Assembly: GCF_033807575.1 (NCBI RefSeq)
Contig: NC_084703.1
Coordinates: 12,214,001-12,278,000, forward strand
Direction: 5' to 3'
Length of the DNA: 64,000 nucleotides
Source of the DNA: Cydia pomonella
Lineage: Eukaryota; Arthropoda; Insecta; Lepidoptera; Tortricidae
Shown here: piece by piece, positions 31,823-46,800 of the stretch
How the letters are laid out: each line of letters starts with the position of its first letter
How positions within the stretch are numbered: the first letter of the stretch is position 1
Notes under the pieces: generated by a model
What the model was told of the DNA's origin: nothing
The model's input: only the letters and a program-made list of their open reading frames with translations
Databases searched by the model: none
Made by a program: the position numbers and the translations under genes

Positions 31823-34800
31823 TTTTTGTATATAGTAATAATGTAGTCTATCTTAACTTTATATGTGTAGTATATGTATTATATTGTATTTTAACTACTT
31901 TTTTCTTTATTTTTATTTTTTTGCACCACCCGTTAACTTCGTTCGCCATCTCACTATCTGAAGGTTGTCTGGAAGAGATCGCTGTTTAGCGATAAGTCCG
32001 CCTGTTGTTACCTACCAATGTGTATATGTTATCAATTTCTGTTTCTGTTTTTTATGTAGTGTGCAATAAAGAATTTTATTATTATTATTATTATTGATTG
32101 AGAAATGACGGAGTTCTGAAGAAACAAACTTAAAAATAAGTTTTGTCAAAAAACAATTTATTTGTACAAGCTTTTATCGCTGACTACCTACTATTATTTC
32201 CACAGGAAACTAATACTCATCAAGACAAGTCTAAAAACCCAAAACATAATTAGGTTGCGTTGTTTTATCACAGAACTAGTTCCTAATGGCCACCTCCTGT
32301 CTCCATCATCGGATCTGCTTGACGGTGCCATAATAATACATTGTCACCGGACTTACATATGTATGCATTTTCAGCTTCATTGGAAGTCGGGAATTGGGTC
32401 AAATTTAAGATTTAAAAAAAAAGTTACTTACATACGAACATGCAAGTTAAATAAAAGCTCGTAAAAACATAGGTATGTAACCCTATAAAGAACCTCCTCC
32501 TTTTGAAATTTTGGAGTCTGTTCAAAATTATGTTACAACGAAATTGTATATTAATTGTATCGTCCTTTTACGTACTCGTAATTTGATATGTAGTTGTAGG
32601 TACTCGTTAAAGCAATTATACCTACAGACATGTCGTGATAGGAGCTATCAGTTGCATTGCTTTGAACTCGAAAAGATGCAAATCAAAGTTTATTTACCCT
32701 AATCATCATCTAATGACGATTTATCAAAAATACTCGACAGCAGTTAATTGGTTATTTAAGAACGTCCTGGATCTAACTAATAAACAGATAAGTTATTAAG
32801 GTAAGTAGGTACCTAAATCGACGTCTAGCCATCGGTATCATTATGACCCACAGCTATCTATTTATGATCACAGACATATTTAACTTACTTGAATAACGTG
32901 AATACACTTAATCCGTCAACCGCGAGATAAAGAGCAACTGCATATCAGTGAGCGTCACCGGACTCAATAAAAGTCCAGGGTAAAAATAATTCTTGTGACA
33001 AATATAACTTTTATATCGCTCTGACCTGTGCCCTCAAAGTCTAGTAGAAATTAATTACTATAATGGATACTTTTCTATGGTTACGCGCAGACTGTGCTGC
33101 ATCTCTTTTATCATGTGACTCTTTGCTTCGACATCGAAAACAGAAGAGCGATAATATTTGAATGTGTTTTAAATGTGTTTTATTGTGTGTGCAAGAGGCG
33201 AGTCGTGCGCTAGATCACTACACTTCTCATTAGTAGAGGTTCTGTGCGTTAGAGACTGAAAATGCTATGTCGCGCGACTATGTAGCGACTTAACAGGTGA
33301 TACTCTGGTTATGCTGACTCTGCATCACATTGCATGTCGACCTAGTAAGGCTAAGGTAGAGTAATAAATAGTGCTTTCAAGTGCGTGTTCCGTGTAAATT
33401 GTATCTTGTTATGGGCAAATGCAATGTGCGATTAGTCTTAAATATGTTAGATAGGGTATATATGCTGAATCTTTTTTTAACTTGTGCTCATGACACATTT
33501 TTGGCGGTTTTGGTTTAGGTGTGGACTATGTATTGTTTCTAATCTGTAGCTAAGTGGGTACATAAAGGGCGCGAAGCATGTAAGTGCGTTTAGTAAACAC
33601 TAATGTGAAGGGGTCAACGTTCCGGGGTTATCGGTGCAGGGGCGGCGCCAAACGGCCGCATGGTCGTTCGTCGGCGTCAGCGCCGCGCCGGGCTGTACGT
33701 ATGTAGTATATAGGGTCACTAGATACCTACTAATTTCAAAAGTCCTGACAAAATTCCTAATTTTGGATTATAATTTCAGGTAAGTCATTGTAGTCGTGAG
33801 ATCGTATCTCTCCTTAAGTATCCTATGTCTTCTCCGTATTCTGGCCCCAGTCGTGACAACGGACCGAAATTCCTAAAATGTCAAGATCACTTCTGATATC
33901 TGATAACCCTACGCGTGTATGTCCTCATCCTACGGCCAGTATAACCATCCACTGTCTCTCGTCGCTCAATTCCGCATAATTTTAAATGGGAACTGCACAA
34001 ACTAAGGCCATTCATTAGTACAAACGACATTCATGATATCTGGGACTCCCAAGTATTTTGGTAGGATAACAGTGTGAGTTGGAACATATTAAACACATTA
34101 TACTTACCGGTACATGCGCAAATTACTCGTACAGATAAGGGCTATAATTTACGTAGGAACAATAACCCATTATATAAACATTATATTAAAATATGCCCAC
34201 ATGAAAACAACGGGGGTCCCGTTTTCGGTAACGTTTTTGACATTATTTGTAAGAGGTTTTACCGGGCATTTCTTATAGTTCTCTTCTTAATACATGGAAA
34301 TCGTACCAAATAAGAGGTGTTGCCTTACATCAAATGAGGTAGTTCCGTTTTTAGGGTTCCGTAGTCAACTAGGAACCCTTATAGTTTCGCCATGTCCGTC
34401 TGTCTGTCTGTCTGTCTGTCCGAGGCTTAGCTCCGTGGTCGTTAGTGCTAGAAAGCTGAAATTTGGCATGGATATATAAATCAATAAAGCCGACAAAGTC
34501 GTACAATAAAATCTAAATTTTTTTTTAGGGTACCTCCCCTACACGTAAATTGGGGGTGATTTTTTTTTTGCTTCAACCCTACAGTGAGAGGTATCGTTTG
34601 AAAGGTCTTTCAAAACTAATAGGGGTCTTCAACCAACAATTTGTGATATATTACATACAACATAAAGTGAATATATTCGGAGATAATCGCTCCGAAAGAA
34701 AAAAAATGTGTCCCCCCCCCCCTCTAACTTTTGAACAATAGGTCCAAAAAATATGAAAAAAATCGTGGAAGTAGAGCTTAAGAAATACATTTAATGAAAA

Positions 34801-37800
34801 TTATAGCGGATATGATCAGTTTAGCTGTGTTCATGTTCTTGAAAGTCTGCATAGTGACTTTTGCCGTAACTCCGGTTCTCGGTGGTTTTTTTTTTTTACA
34901 AAAACTGAAAAAGTTCTAAAATTGAATGGATTTTCATGTACTTTACAATGATCCCAAGGGCTTTCAATGTCGAACACTTGGATTTGTTGTTACCATTTCA
35001 TCACTACCAACATATTAAAAAAACAGAACTACCTCATTTGATGTTAGGTAAAATATACCAATTCCATGGCTATATCATTTTATCTCGGAAATAAAATTGA
35101 CCTGCACATTATTTTATTTGTATTTATTTTTATTTGATCGAATTTTGTTTTTATTGTATTCTGTTTGATTTAGTTTCACTTCTTTTCAATTTCAATTAAT
35201 TTATTTATTCTTAATCATCATTAATTTATTGTGTATAGTACTAATCATATATTTTAAGATATACATTTTTTACTAACAATAATTGATCTCAGTTGGTCTC
35301 TCAATAAATGAAATTGAAATTGAAAATTACATTCGAAAATAGGGTTTTCTGGGTGAGTTTACGCCTACTAAGTTTACTATACAAAGAAGGTCCAGAAACC
35401 GTTAAATTTTGCCCATAGATTTTGGTGTTTAGTAAGAAAATTTTATTTTCGATGCGAGATTTTCTAAATTCACGGGCCATAAAATCGTTGGGTAAACTCA
35501 CAGAAACCAATCGAATGACATAAAGCTTTTGCTGTTAGGGGTTATAATCACGTCATACTAAGTAAGGGGGAAGGGGGTCTGAAAAACATCACGAATGATT
35601 AGCATGGGGGGAGGGGGGTCTAAGGAAATATCACGTGTAATTTTTTCTTAAATTGGGCCAAGCCTAAAAGTGTAAAATAAACAGTAGACTACTACATATT
35701 TAGCGGTATTTAACGTTAACAATGTGTTGTATGAAAATTGTTTTAGGCTCTAAACGCTGTGTACAATTTTACATGGATGCTACTATAGCTATCCCAAAAA
35801 GAGCTTAGGACGATTAGGTGTACTTAAGTCTGGATAGCACACATCTACTTACAAACCTACCAGTATTACATACAGATTATTATTGATTACATTCATTCCA
35901 TGTATCGGCGTGAAGCAGGAATATTTCACAAAGGCTTTTCGGATTATTTCCAAATAAGGAAAGTTGTGTGAATAAGGAACACGAAGAAATCGAAAAATGA
36001 CAGACCAGTCAACAGACTCAACATTAAACAGATTCTTCTAAATTTTTGGTAAGGCTTGGCAGCCTTGGCATGCCTTAGGGGTGTTAGTAGTCGGGTTACT
36101 TCGGTAGAGTAAGGCGTATCTAAAGACGCCAAGGTCGCCAAGGCATTCGGAAGTTTCGGCAGTCTTCAGGCTGTCTCGGCAGCCGGAGACGTACCTAAAA
36201 ACGCCGAGGCAATATTCAGTGCGAGTCTGCCGTGCCTTGCAGCTAGTGTGCGCCTAGACTAAACAGTAGGTAATAGTCGAAAGAAGACCCAAATACATGA
36301 TTCGATACCGTCACCGTTTTAAGCGCGCTTTATATTAATAACGTTTATATGGGACATTTGAAAAAAAAAACCGAAGTAAAAATTAAGGAGGCCTCCATGC
36401 AAAAAAAAAACGTGATTTCTTTATGATCTGTCTCAGTAGCTCATTACTTATATAACACTGTTACATTAGGTTTTAGATCCGATCAAAAAAAAAATGGCGT
36501 GATATATGGAACCCTTAGAACACGAGTCCGACTCGCACTTGTCCGTTTTTTTTTATTGTGACTGTCTCCGTTTATCTTCCTCTGCGGGCATCATTTCTCA
36601 ATCAATTCTCTTGGAATTGTTTGAGCAGGTTCGATAATTATTAAGTTCGGATTTTGCCCATTCAGTGTTTGGACGGAGCCATAGGCTTGGCTGTCGTGTT
36701 ATTGGGGCTGACCCCGTATTAAATGCCTACAGTTACTAATACATAGCCAATAATGATAGATAGCCAGGAGGTCTTTTAAACTAATATTTGCGGGTGCGAA
36801 AGTATGAAATAGTATTATTTTTATTTATATTTGAAGTAACACTTTAGCCGCGATTTTTTACTACCCACAGCTAAATCAGTTTATCTATACACATATCATT
36901 CATTTTTGAAGGCATCATAGAGAGCAAGCATACGTAAATGAAGTGATTAGGTATATTGGTTCTTTACAAACACATAGGTATATCGCTACGCATTCTCGCA
37001 CATCTCTGGTGAAAACGCAGTCTTACACGGGGACGGCTGTCCTAATATTGAGACTTCAATTTGTTCGCTTATAAACGTCGTCACAGGACAGGTCTAACTC
37101 CTTCATGTCTCTCCTGTCAGTCCTGTCCGATGACAAGTCCGATCGATCCCAGTCTGGATTCCTTTAACTTCTCGGTAACAAGTAACAATTTGAAAGCGCC
37201 CCGAAAGTTCAAAATTCGAGCAACTCTGAAAATCAAATCAATTTGATTTGTTTTCTAATATTTATATCATCAGTTGAGATGACGTTTTATTCAATACATT
37301 ACAAATCTCGCGCTTACTTGATATCGACAATATGGCAAACTCTAGTTTGTCTTTAATTTAAAAAAAAACTACGGTTACGTGTCATGCGGGTTTTTTTTTC
37401 ATTTATGTAAATAGCTTTTTGGTCTTCTAGGTTTTTCTAGCTCCAAAAGCCCTTGTTCGAGCCTGCTTACAATTTAATGACAAACATATAATGCCGTCAA
37501 CTATACGTTTACCCAATTACATTTAAAATAGAACAAATCTACTTAAGTTATTGTTCATCAAACTATCCTCTGATCTCAGCTTAAAAACATCGATATGCCG
37601 GGACGTGCCCCTAGCCAGTCTTGTGTTCCAAGTTGAACGTAAAAACTTTACGTTGCTTCGCTCGCTCATTCGAAAAATAGTCTATTTTTGGTTTTTAAAA
37701 ACTGTTTATACACCTTTTGTGCAAAGTGAAACGAGCGAACATGATATTTCGGAGACGCCACCTCATCTCTGCGAATATCGTGACAGAGGAATGGTGCTCC

Positions 37801-40800
37801 AATGCCGGTAGTAACATGCGGATCAAGTAATACCTATGTGTGTGTAATACGATACGCGCGTTCAGAGCCCCTAGTGTAAATTTATTCGATTTTGAAACGT
37901 GACGTACGCGTTTGCGTTGTCTCATTTAGTATGGGATTTAGACACAGCGCGCCAAGCGGAACGTTTTGAAAACTCAAAATCACATACAAAATGAGATTTA
38001 ACGTAAACGCGTACGTCACGTTACGCCATCGAATAAATGTGCACTAGGGGTACTGAGCATTGGTCAAATCGGTGCCTAGTGAAATAATAAGCTGAGTTAA
38101 CTTTTCGAGTTAGTTTCTTCAAGTCAGTAAACCTATTCAGGGATTTGATCAAATGACTGATTTTTTCTAGGCAGATGATAAAATGGATTGGCCACTTTAA
38201 CATCCTGCGTGGCTTGATTATATTTCAAATCTCTGTTTTGATCATTTCCCTGTGACATATAGGTATGGATATGGATGTTGCTTTGTAGTAAGAGTAGGTA
38301 CGCGTACGTAGACGAAGCTGTCGAAGTCGCGGGCAGAACCTAGTTTTACGACACAGAAACACTTGGGACTAATCCCTACTAATAGTATGAATGCGGAAGT
38401 AGATAGTATGTATGTCTATCTCTCTGTCACCTCTTCACGCTTAAACCGCTGAACCATATGTGATCGCAATGTCTATGCAGAGTTATCTTGGCACAACTCT
38501 AGGAACCTGGTCAAATAAATAATTTTAAATCTGATCTAACTCACTATAGTCGTACTAATTATGGAGCTTTTTGTCCAAAAACGGCATTTTGAAATAGAAT
38601 CAAGCAGTTTTGTACGGTGATAGATTGTAGAGATACAATTAAACGATATTTTACAAGCACTCATAAATTCGTATTAAAGGATCCGAGCCGTCTTAAAAAA
38701 ATGAAAAAACATATATATTAAATATAATAAATCTACATGTTTCACGAATCTACCGATTTTTAAAACTTTTGTGCCAGTTGAAAGGAAATTACCTTAATAA
38801 CCTTATGTCAATACCCGTAAAAAAAAATTATCACCGTTGTCTTGTAATTTTGTTCTAATTTTGATTAACGTTGGATGAGTAGTTCATTTCAATTGTTCTT
38901 TTCCACGCGTATTTTATATTTTTTTACAAATCAGATTGGTTTTACTAAATTTAATAAAAAAAGAAACCTTCACGAATTTGTATTCGAAAAGCGAGCTAAT
39001 AAGTGAGGGACATACCTACGGTCAGGTTCCTTAAAATTTTCATAGATTTATTTTCGTAGTTTGAAATTAAATTTAATAAGAAGTAAACGAAAGAACGAAG
39101 TATTTTTGTAAGTGGAACCTATTCATCGTGGCAGAGAAAATTCAGCATTATAAAATCCGCTTGTAGGTACAGGAGAGTAGCCGAGATGGTTGTTAAAGCG
39201 AACGATGCATAATTGACGTACTCGCTTAGGCCAAAGGGTAATTAAATTACAAAACGAGACCAGCAAATACAATGAAGCGAACCGCGCTAGGCTGGAGAAC
39301 TGGGCGTGATTGCATGCTATATCATTTCCTCTAACTGAAAACGAGGCACATACATTATCTTTCTCTTTATATTTTACTTTAATAATAAAGTTGTTTAATC
39401 TTTACTTTCTACTAGTTACTACTTCTACCTATTTAAGTCATATACATACACTTTAAAACATACACTTAAGTTAGAGGCATCATGTTGGAGCTAAATAAGA
39501 TTATGCTGTTATTTAGACATAGCACTATAATCATTATGTAATTTTAGCAGCCGGCTTTCATTGAAACAATCCGATTAAATATGTATAACTGTATGTAGGT
39601 AGGTACATAAGTCATTACTCATTAGAAGAAATCTAACACGTAGCGATGCCTGTGCAGACTTTGGGGATTTCCGTTGATTCAAGATAGGTTTCATTGGTTT
39701 CAGTTTTTACTCAATGGGATATCAAGGGGAAACCCCTTAGGGATTTAGATAAAAAAATTGGCCAAGCCGCAGTCACGACCGCGGTGAAGTTTTCCGTACG
39801 TGCCTGTGCCCGTAAATCAAAACTTGCAAAGACAAATGCAATAGGTACTCAATGTACTCATTGATAATAAAACAAAGACAATGGAATGGAAGACATTATT
39901 ACAGACCTCCGGTCTATATGTAGAAGCTACGAGTATAGAGACTGTGCGAAAAGAGAAGAGTCGTGGAATGTATGGGGCCCAATACATTCCACGACTCTTC
40001 TTTCTTTCCGAACAGATTATACGAGTAAAGCTTTTTTCAATGCTGAAAAGTATTTCTAACAGGTTTAAGATTAAGGTATACTATTTTGGGGCAATTCGGT
40101 AAACGTTGAATCAACATTTCTTCTTCAAAATAAATGTCTCAGAATTATATTTAAGCTGAGAGATATGGAATCCCTAAGAGACGTTTTTAAAGACTATAAA
40201 ATATTAACTCTGACGTGTATTTATATATTAGAAATTTGCGTATTAGTTAAGGAACGAACTGATATTTTTACCAAAAAAATTGACCTAAAAAATTATATAC
40301 GAACACAATATAAATATGATGTATGTACAGTTAGATCTTCTAGTTTTATACTTACCAAGAGCTCTTATGTTTCCGGAATAAAGATTTTTAATCATTTACC
40401 TGAATATATTAAGTCGGAAAATGGCATCACATTTAAAAATAAGCTCAAGAAATGGCTATTAATAAAAAGCTTCTACAATCTAAATGAATCTATTTTATGT
40501 ATGTATAAATGGTTAAAATTATTATGAAATAGTATTGTTGTTAATGTTTTGTTACTTTTAGTATATTTGACTAGTTTTAAGTTTATTATTGTACGTCCCA
40601 AATGGGCAAGCTGTTGGACTTTATTTTACCCAAAACATCTACATGTACATAGTTCTGTCAATAAATGAATTTTATCTTTATCTTTAAGACGATCACTTCT
40701 CCACACAAATGTAGTCCCCATTTTCCTCCCTGGATATTGACTGTAGATAACATACTTTAAAATAATGTTAATGTTTAAATGGAGAAGAGAATACGTGACC

Positions 40801-43800
40801 TCATCCCCTTTCCTCTTAAGAAAAGCGGGCTTATGTACTGTAAAGACAGAACAATGCAAAGTCTATTGGTAATCCAGTAACTTTAAACATTAGCGTTTGC
40901 GTCAAATCCGGTAGTTCTGATTTTTTACACACTTGTTTATGATGTTGGCCCAATGAATAATCCAAGTTTGAGATCTCGAGCGCCGAACGGAACTTCGTCA
41001 AAAACCGAGAAAACTGCGAAAATTCCGTCTACAGAAACAATTCCAGACTCTTACTGTAGCAAATTTAGTCTACTTTAAAAAAAACTTCGAAAAGGTTATA
41101 TTTTTCGTTTTACAGGTCTTTTGAGGTAGCAAACTTGGATTATTCGTTGAGCCAATATCATAAACAAGTCTGCAAAAAATTGGAACTACTTACAGGATTT
41201 GACGCAAACAAACCCCAATATTACATAAGTCGACAAAGCTACTGCATTATGGGGTTAATATACACAATATATAAAATACTTCAAATCAAGGAATACCAAT
41301 ACAATAACAGCATTATTCTAGGCACCTATGACTTCTCACTGCCGTTCACTCCTACAATCCCCCTAGGCACCTTGGATAGTGGATTTAAGTTCGTTTGCTA
41401 TCCCGTGTTGCTTTGGGCTTTGTAGACTGGTTGCCCTCTCATTCTTCATTTTCATTCAAACCACCAATTCACATTGATAATGATTCGTCATTTGGTTTAT
41501 GCAAGCATAAGGATACTTATACGAAACTCCCTCTTTATTTATTTGTTACCGAATACCAAGGCCTGTCGACTTCCTTAGAAAGACATGACGCTTCATAATT
41601 GCGCAAGTGTGGTCTGACGCCTGGGAAATAGATTCCAGTTATTAATATAAAAATATTTTGTTACAGCAACAGTGCTCCTATCTGACTTTGCCTATATAAC
41701 TTTGGGAACAAATAAAATCATTTTTATCAAATATTTTGATTTATGTCACACTACCATATGTAAATTATTATTATGTTATATTAATTATTAGAGTCTACTG
41801 AAATATTACACACATTTTTGGCGGGAAATTCAAAAAATCTTGGGCTGGTCACACTTTGTGTAGTAGGAATTATAGTTTTGATACTAGAAAATATTTTTGA
41901 TTTTCTGTGCACACGTAAGGTACCTAAGGAAATGAGTTAAATATACGTTGACGTTGATGTAAAGTACAAAGACATATGTGTATAGACATGTTTCGCCAAG
42001 ATATTTTTATATCAAATTACTACTGACCAGTCACTCGACAGATTTCTTCTAAATATTGGTTTTCAGTAACTCGTTACGTTCCAATGTTTTCATTTTATTG
42101 ATATTTTCCAGAACTTCTAGTTTATCCGTTTCTTTACACAATTGTCCTGTTCATGAGATTCAGGTATTAATCAATTCACGTACTTAATCAAAGTTATAGG
42201 ACAGACGCCAACGGCCACTATTTATCACCGCACAGCTCGCCGTCGGCAGGGTGTTCTTCCTCACACCTTAGAACCTAAATGGTCGCGTAGCGTTGAGCGG
42301 TTAAAGAGGAATTTCCTCCCGCGGGCGCTCCGGCTGTGGAATGAGCTTCCTTCCGAGGTTTTCCTGAGGGTCTACAGTATGAGGTTCTTCAAAAAAGGAG
42401 TGTACAGGTTTTTAAAGGGTCGGCAACGCGCATGTTGCCCGCCATCAGGCGGGCCGTATGCTTGTTTGCCACGTCGTGGTATATAAAAAAAAGACGGACG
42501 GTCAGAAAGACAACAAAATGATCCTATAAGGGTTCCGGTTTTTCCTTATGAGGTACGGAACGAAAAATGATGACAATTAGGTAAAAATAATTAACTTAAG
42601 TATCTAAGTGGTGTACTGAAAAAAAAAACTGTATAGTTCAAATGAAGAAAAAATTTTTTAGTCTAGCTATCCTAACTTTCGTACGAATCTATTATATTTT
42701 TTAAGTTCGTCGCACCTTAGCCGCACATGTGCCGCAATTGTTTACGATAAATACGTAATGTTTGTTTTAGCAAATCCTATTAACAATCTTTCTGATGGGC
42801 CTAAGGTCACTTTGTTCTTAGAGGTCAACCGCTTCGAGGCTTCTGTTCAAGAGACAACATACTAAATTAGTTATTTATTATAACAGGCACGAAACTTCGA
42901 GATAATTTTAATATTTTCAAAATTTTTTGTGATCCATTTTATCCCTGGTCCGCCGACATGAAAATATTCATGGCAACACTGTCGGCGCGGCTGGTCGACA
43001 CTACAGGGGACCCCACGGCCTCTCAATGTATTTCCCTTGCGATACAGAGAGGTAACGCCGCCAGTGTCATGGGGTGGGGGTATTCTCTTTGTAATTAGGT
43101 TTTGTTTTTGTAGTTAAGTAGGTATATTTTATAGTTTGTGATTTTATTTTTATTTCTAGGATTAAGGTTCCTCAGCAAGCTCGGTTTTCCATACAAACTT
43201 AGTTACGCTTACAATTTGTAACGATTAGCTAGATTTTTCTGAAACTTTTTACTTACAATAGGATAAGGTATAAGGTATACTTATGGACAACATTTTTCCA
43301 AGAGTGGACAGAGGAACGAAGGAGATAACCTCCAACATGCTGCTTCGAACAACGAGCAAAAAGGAGAACGAGAACGGCCAGGAAATAGACATGCCATCTC
43401 CCACAAGGACGCAAGGGGCAGGCCCCTCACCTCCGATAGCATTGCTCGCAAATAAAAGGACAGTGAGAAAAAGCGTGGGAGAATGGGAGAAAGGAAGGCC
43501 GGAACCAAGGAAAAGTGGCTCCTCTAACCGCACTTTACCACCACCAGCACCAAAGAAAGCCCTGCAGACAAGAATGGCACCAGTAAAACTAAACACAACG
43601 ATAACGCTAACGGAACCTACCAAAAAGAAAAAGCCGATAGTGAAGGAGCGCGTAGATCTGAGCCCCAAAGAAGCCGCAGGGCAAGTACAAGGACCGACTG
43701 GCAGAGGCCAGCGCGTGGCTGGAATGGGGGAGGGCCAATTTGAAAGAGACCAGGAATACGAAGACCAGTATAAAAAACGCAGTACTAGCAGCATTGGAGA

Positions 43801-46800
43801 GACTGTGTTAACTGGTCGAACAGTCGGAGGCGGCCCCTAAAACCAAGCTGCAAAATATAACGAGCACGGAAAAGAAAGAGTCGACCACCGCTCAATCAGA
43901 CCCCGCTCCGGCAATAAACGACACAACACTCGCCACGATACTGACAGAGCACACAAATCTCCTTATAGAAAACAACAGAAAGATGAATGAGCTACAGGAG
44001 TCTCTCAGAAAACACCGTGATCTAATGGACAGAGCCCCTACCTACGCGACCGTGACTGCAACACAAAACAACCGTCCAGAGCGGAAAACGCTACACTCGA
44101 TAGTAGTCACATCGAAGGACGAGCAAGAGACAGGTGAGGAGGTACTGACCAGAATAAGAAATACTGTCGACGCAAAAGAAGGTTGGGTGAAGGTGAAAAG
44201 AGTAAGAAAGGCCAGAGATCAGAAGGTGATTATGGGATTTGCAACTGAAACGGAAAGAAACAAAGTTATCCAAAGACTTGGGGAACAAGGCGCAAACCTC
44301 TGTGTGGAGGAGGTGAAAAACAAGGACCCTCTTCTGATCCTTAGAGATGTCTTACTAGTCAACACGGATGATGACATTAAGAGAGCTCTAAGGAATCAGA
44401 ACGGGGATGTTTTTCGTGACCTCGATGCAGTGGAAGATCGCGTAGAAATAAAATATAGACGGAGAACGAGAAACCTGCACACCAACCATATAGTGATAGG
44501 CTTGTCACCATCCATCTGGCGCCGAGCACTTGATATAGGAAAAGTCCACATAGATCTCCAACGCATAAGAGTCGAAGACCAATCCCCTCTGGTGCAGTGC
44601 ACCACATGCCTGGGCTTTGGAAATGGGAAAAAGTTCTGCAATGAATCTGTAGATCTTTGCAGCCACTGTGGTGGGCCGCACCTGAGGGGAGAGTGCGAGG
44701 ACTTCCTGGCAAGTGTGCCACCAACTTGTTAAAACTGCGCCAGGGAAAAGTTGGAACGAACGGACCACAATGCGTTCAGCTACGAATGCCCGACTCGGAA
44801 GAAGTGGGACATCCTGGCGAGATCTACAGCGGCATACTGCTAAAGGCACTAAAACAGCCGACTGCAGCGATCTCAGGAGCCCACACAACACACACAAAGC
44901 AAGTTGGGATCGGTTTCATTGGAAACTGTCCCAGACTTTGCTAAATCCAAAAAACATACACAACAAAGGTAAAAAAAAAACGCCGACTACGCCTGCGAAT
45001 CGGAGAGAAAGGAAAGGGTGACACACCTAGCATATAAAAAGGAAAAGGAGAGCAGTGACAGGGCTATGTTTGTGGGCAGCGTTAAGTGTAATAGATATTA
45101 AAGTATGCTTATTAAATATAATGGCTATATTTAAAGTAACCATATAATTATAGAGTGTTAAATAGAACATTAAACTGTAAGATATAAATTTGAAACTGCA
45201 AAATTTAAATGCACCAAATGTAACTGTAAATTGTAACCTTAACATTGAAAACCAATAAAAACGTGTGTTTCCCTCATTGAAATAAGAAACCCAAGAAAAC
45301 TAGATACATTAGAATAGGAACAAGGAATCCCACCTTGGAAAAGTAATGCAAGAAGATGAATGACAGAAAGACACAGTAAGTATATTGAATGACAGTACGA
45401 GAAGCATGTAAGCGAGAACTGGCATGGAAGAGTAACTTAGCAACTAGACCGTATCACCGCATCATCACTTACCATCAGGTGAGGTCGTGGTCAAACGCTT
45501 GCCTATCGTTATAAAAAAAAAACACAGGCTCCAATCATGTTGGAGGTAGAAGTAAAAAAAAAATACCATAATTTCGTTTGTTTATAACTGGAGCTACACA
45601 CAGGACTAGATATACCTCATGTATGTGCAAAGTTTCATTACAATCCAGCACGTAGTTTTAAAATAAGAACGAAACTCCGTTGGTATAGGAAGGGGGGTGA
45701 AATTCGGCTGAGCTTGCCTTCGGGGACTCTTAACTCTGATTATAATTTTATAATGTTATATTTTAATTTAGTTATAGTCTGTATCTTTAGGTATTTAAAA
45801 AAAGGTAAACAAACAATTTGTACATTTTCGGGTAGTTTTAATATTTATTGGTTAACCAACCAAATACAAAACCGAATGGATCTGTCACCGAACGACCTGA
45901 CTTTAAACCTACATTATTTGATCATGTAATGTTTACATCTACCCTCAGCGGCCTTAAGGAGCCATTTGAGGGTAGATTTTGTGTACCTTTTTTGAAATAC
46001 CTACAGATACAGACTACAGTATTTCTTTAAAACTATTTAATTTCAGAATGCACTTCACTTTACTAACTTGATTTGACAAGACCTTGCGTACATGCATTTA
46101 AGGGCCTGGACAGAGGACAGGCCCTAAATGAACTATTCCGTGTGTCCTAAGCTAGTATACAGACATTAAGAAAAAATAAAATGTCCGAAAATTGAACCAT
46201 GCATATTACACCTCAGAATATACAATAATAAGTAGTACAGTCAGCATCAAAAGTATATTCTATATTAAGGACATCACTTTTTGTTAAGCTGTTACAGAAT
46301 GGTAGATACTTATGAAAAGTTATTTGATCCGCTACTTTTGATGCTGACTGTACTAGTTCTTGGGTCACTTTACTTTAGTGTACAACTTTATACACTATAT
46401 TTTTGTTCAGATACCGTTACTACTTTTCATGGATCATGTATGACGGTAACGCAATGGGAAGAACGAAGAATGTATGGAAATTTTGGGAAACTTTATTTTC
46501 CAATTAGGATTGAAAGAGTTCGTGATTTTGAGTAAAAATATCTCAAATGTTAAAAAAGTGTTGCTTACAACTTTAATTAATATACCTAACCCACGAAACC
46601 TTATATTCGTCTTTCAAGCCAACCTGCCTCATTTCCCTGCTGCAGTTACGTCTAGTCACAAAATGGGTGTTTAAACTTTAAATTATATTAATCACGATGG
46701 TTTATTTTGAAATATAATTTCTATATAAAAAGAACACCAGTATCCTTTTCAACTCAAACCAAAGCGAATAATTAAGCCCGTTTCAGATTGATCAAAATGG

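Larger units (their letters stand above)
43162..45733. mobile_element. TTAA-bounded element, copy 1, interrupted by a gag-only LINE
   Basis: The left part (43162-43270, CTCAGCAAGCTCGGTTTTCC, ATAGGATAAGGTAT) and right part (45557-45733, GGAGCTACACACAGGACTAG, ending TTCGGGGACTCTTAA) match the continuous copy at 63372-63819. Both copies start and stop at TTAA with inverted ends around CAGCAAGCTCGG. About 2.27 kb of LINE sequence separates the halves here. Confidence 0.75.

Noticed and set aside
43249..43794. Minus-strand 181-codon frame
   Set aside because: It is antisense to the LINE ORF1; composition reflects the basic, A-rich sense frame.
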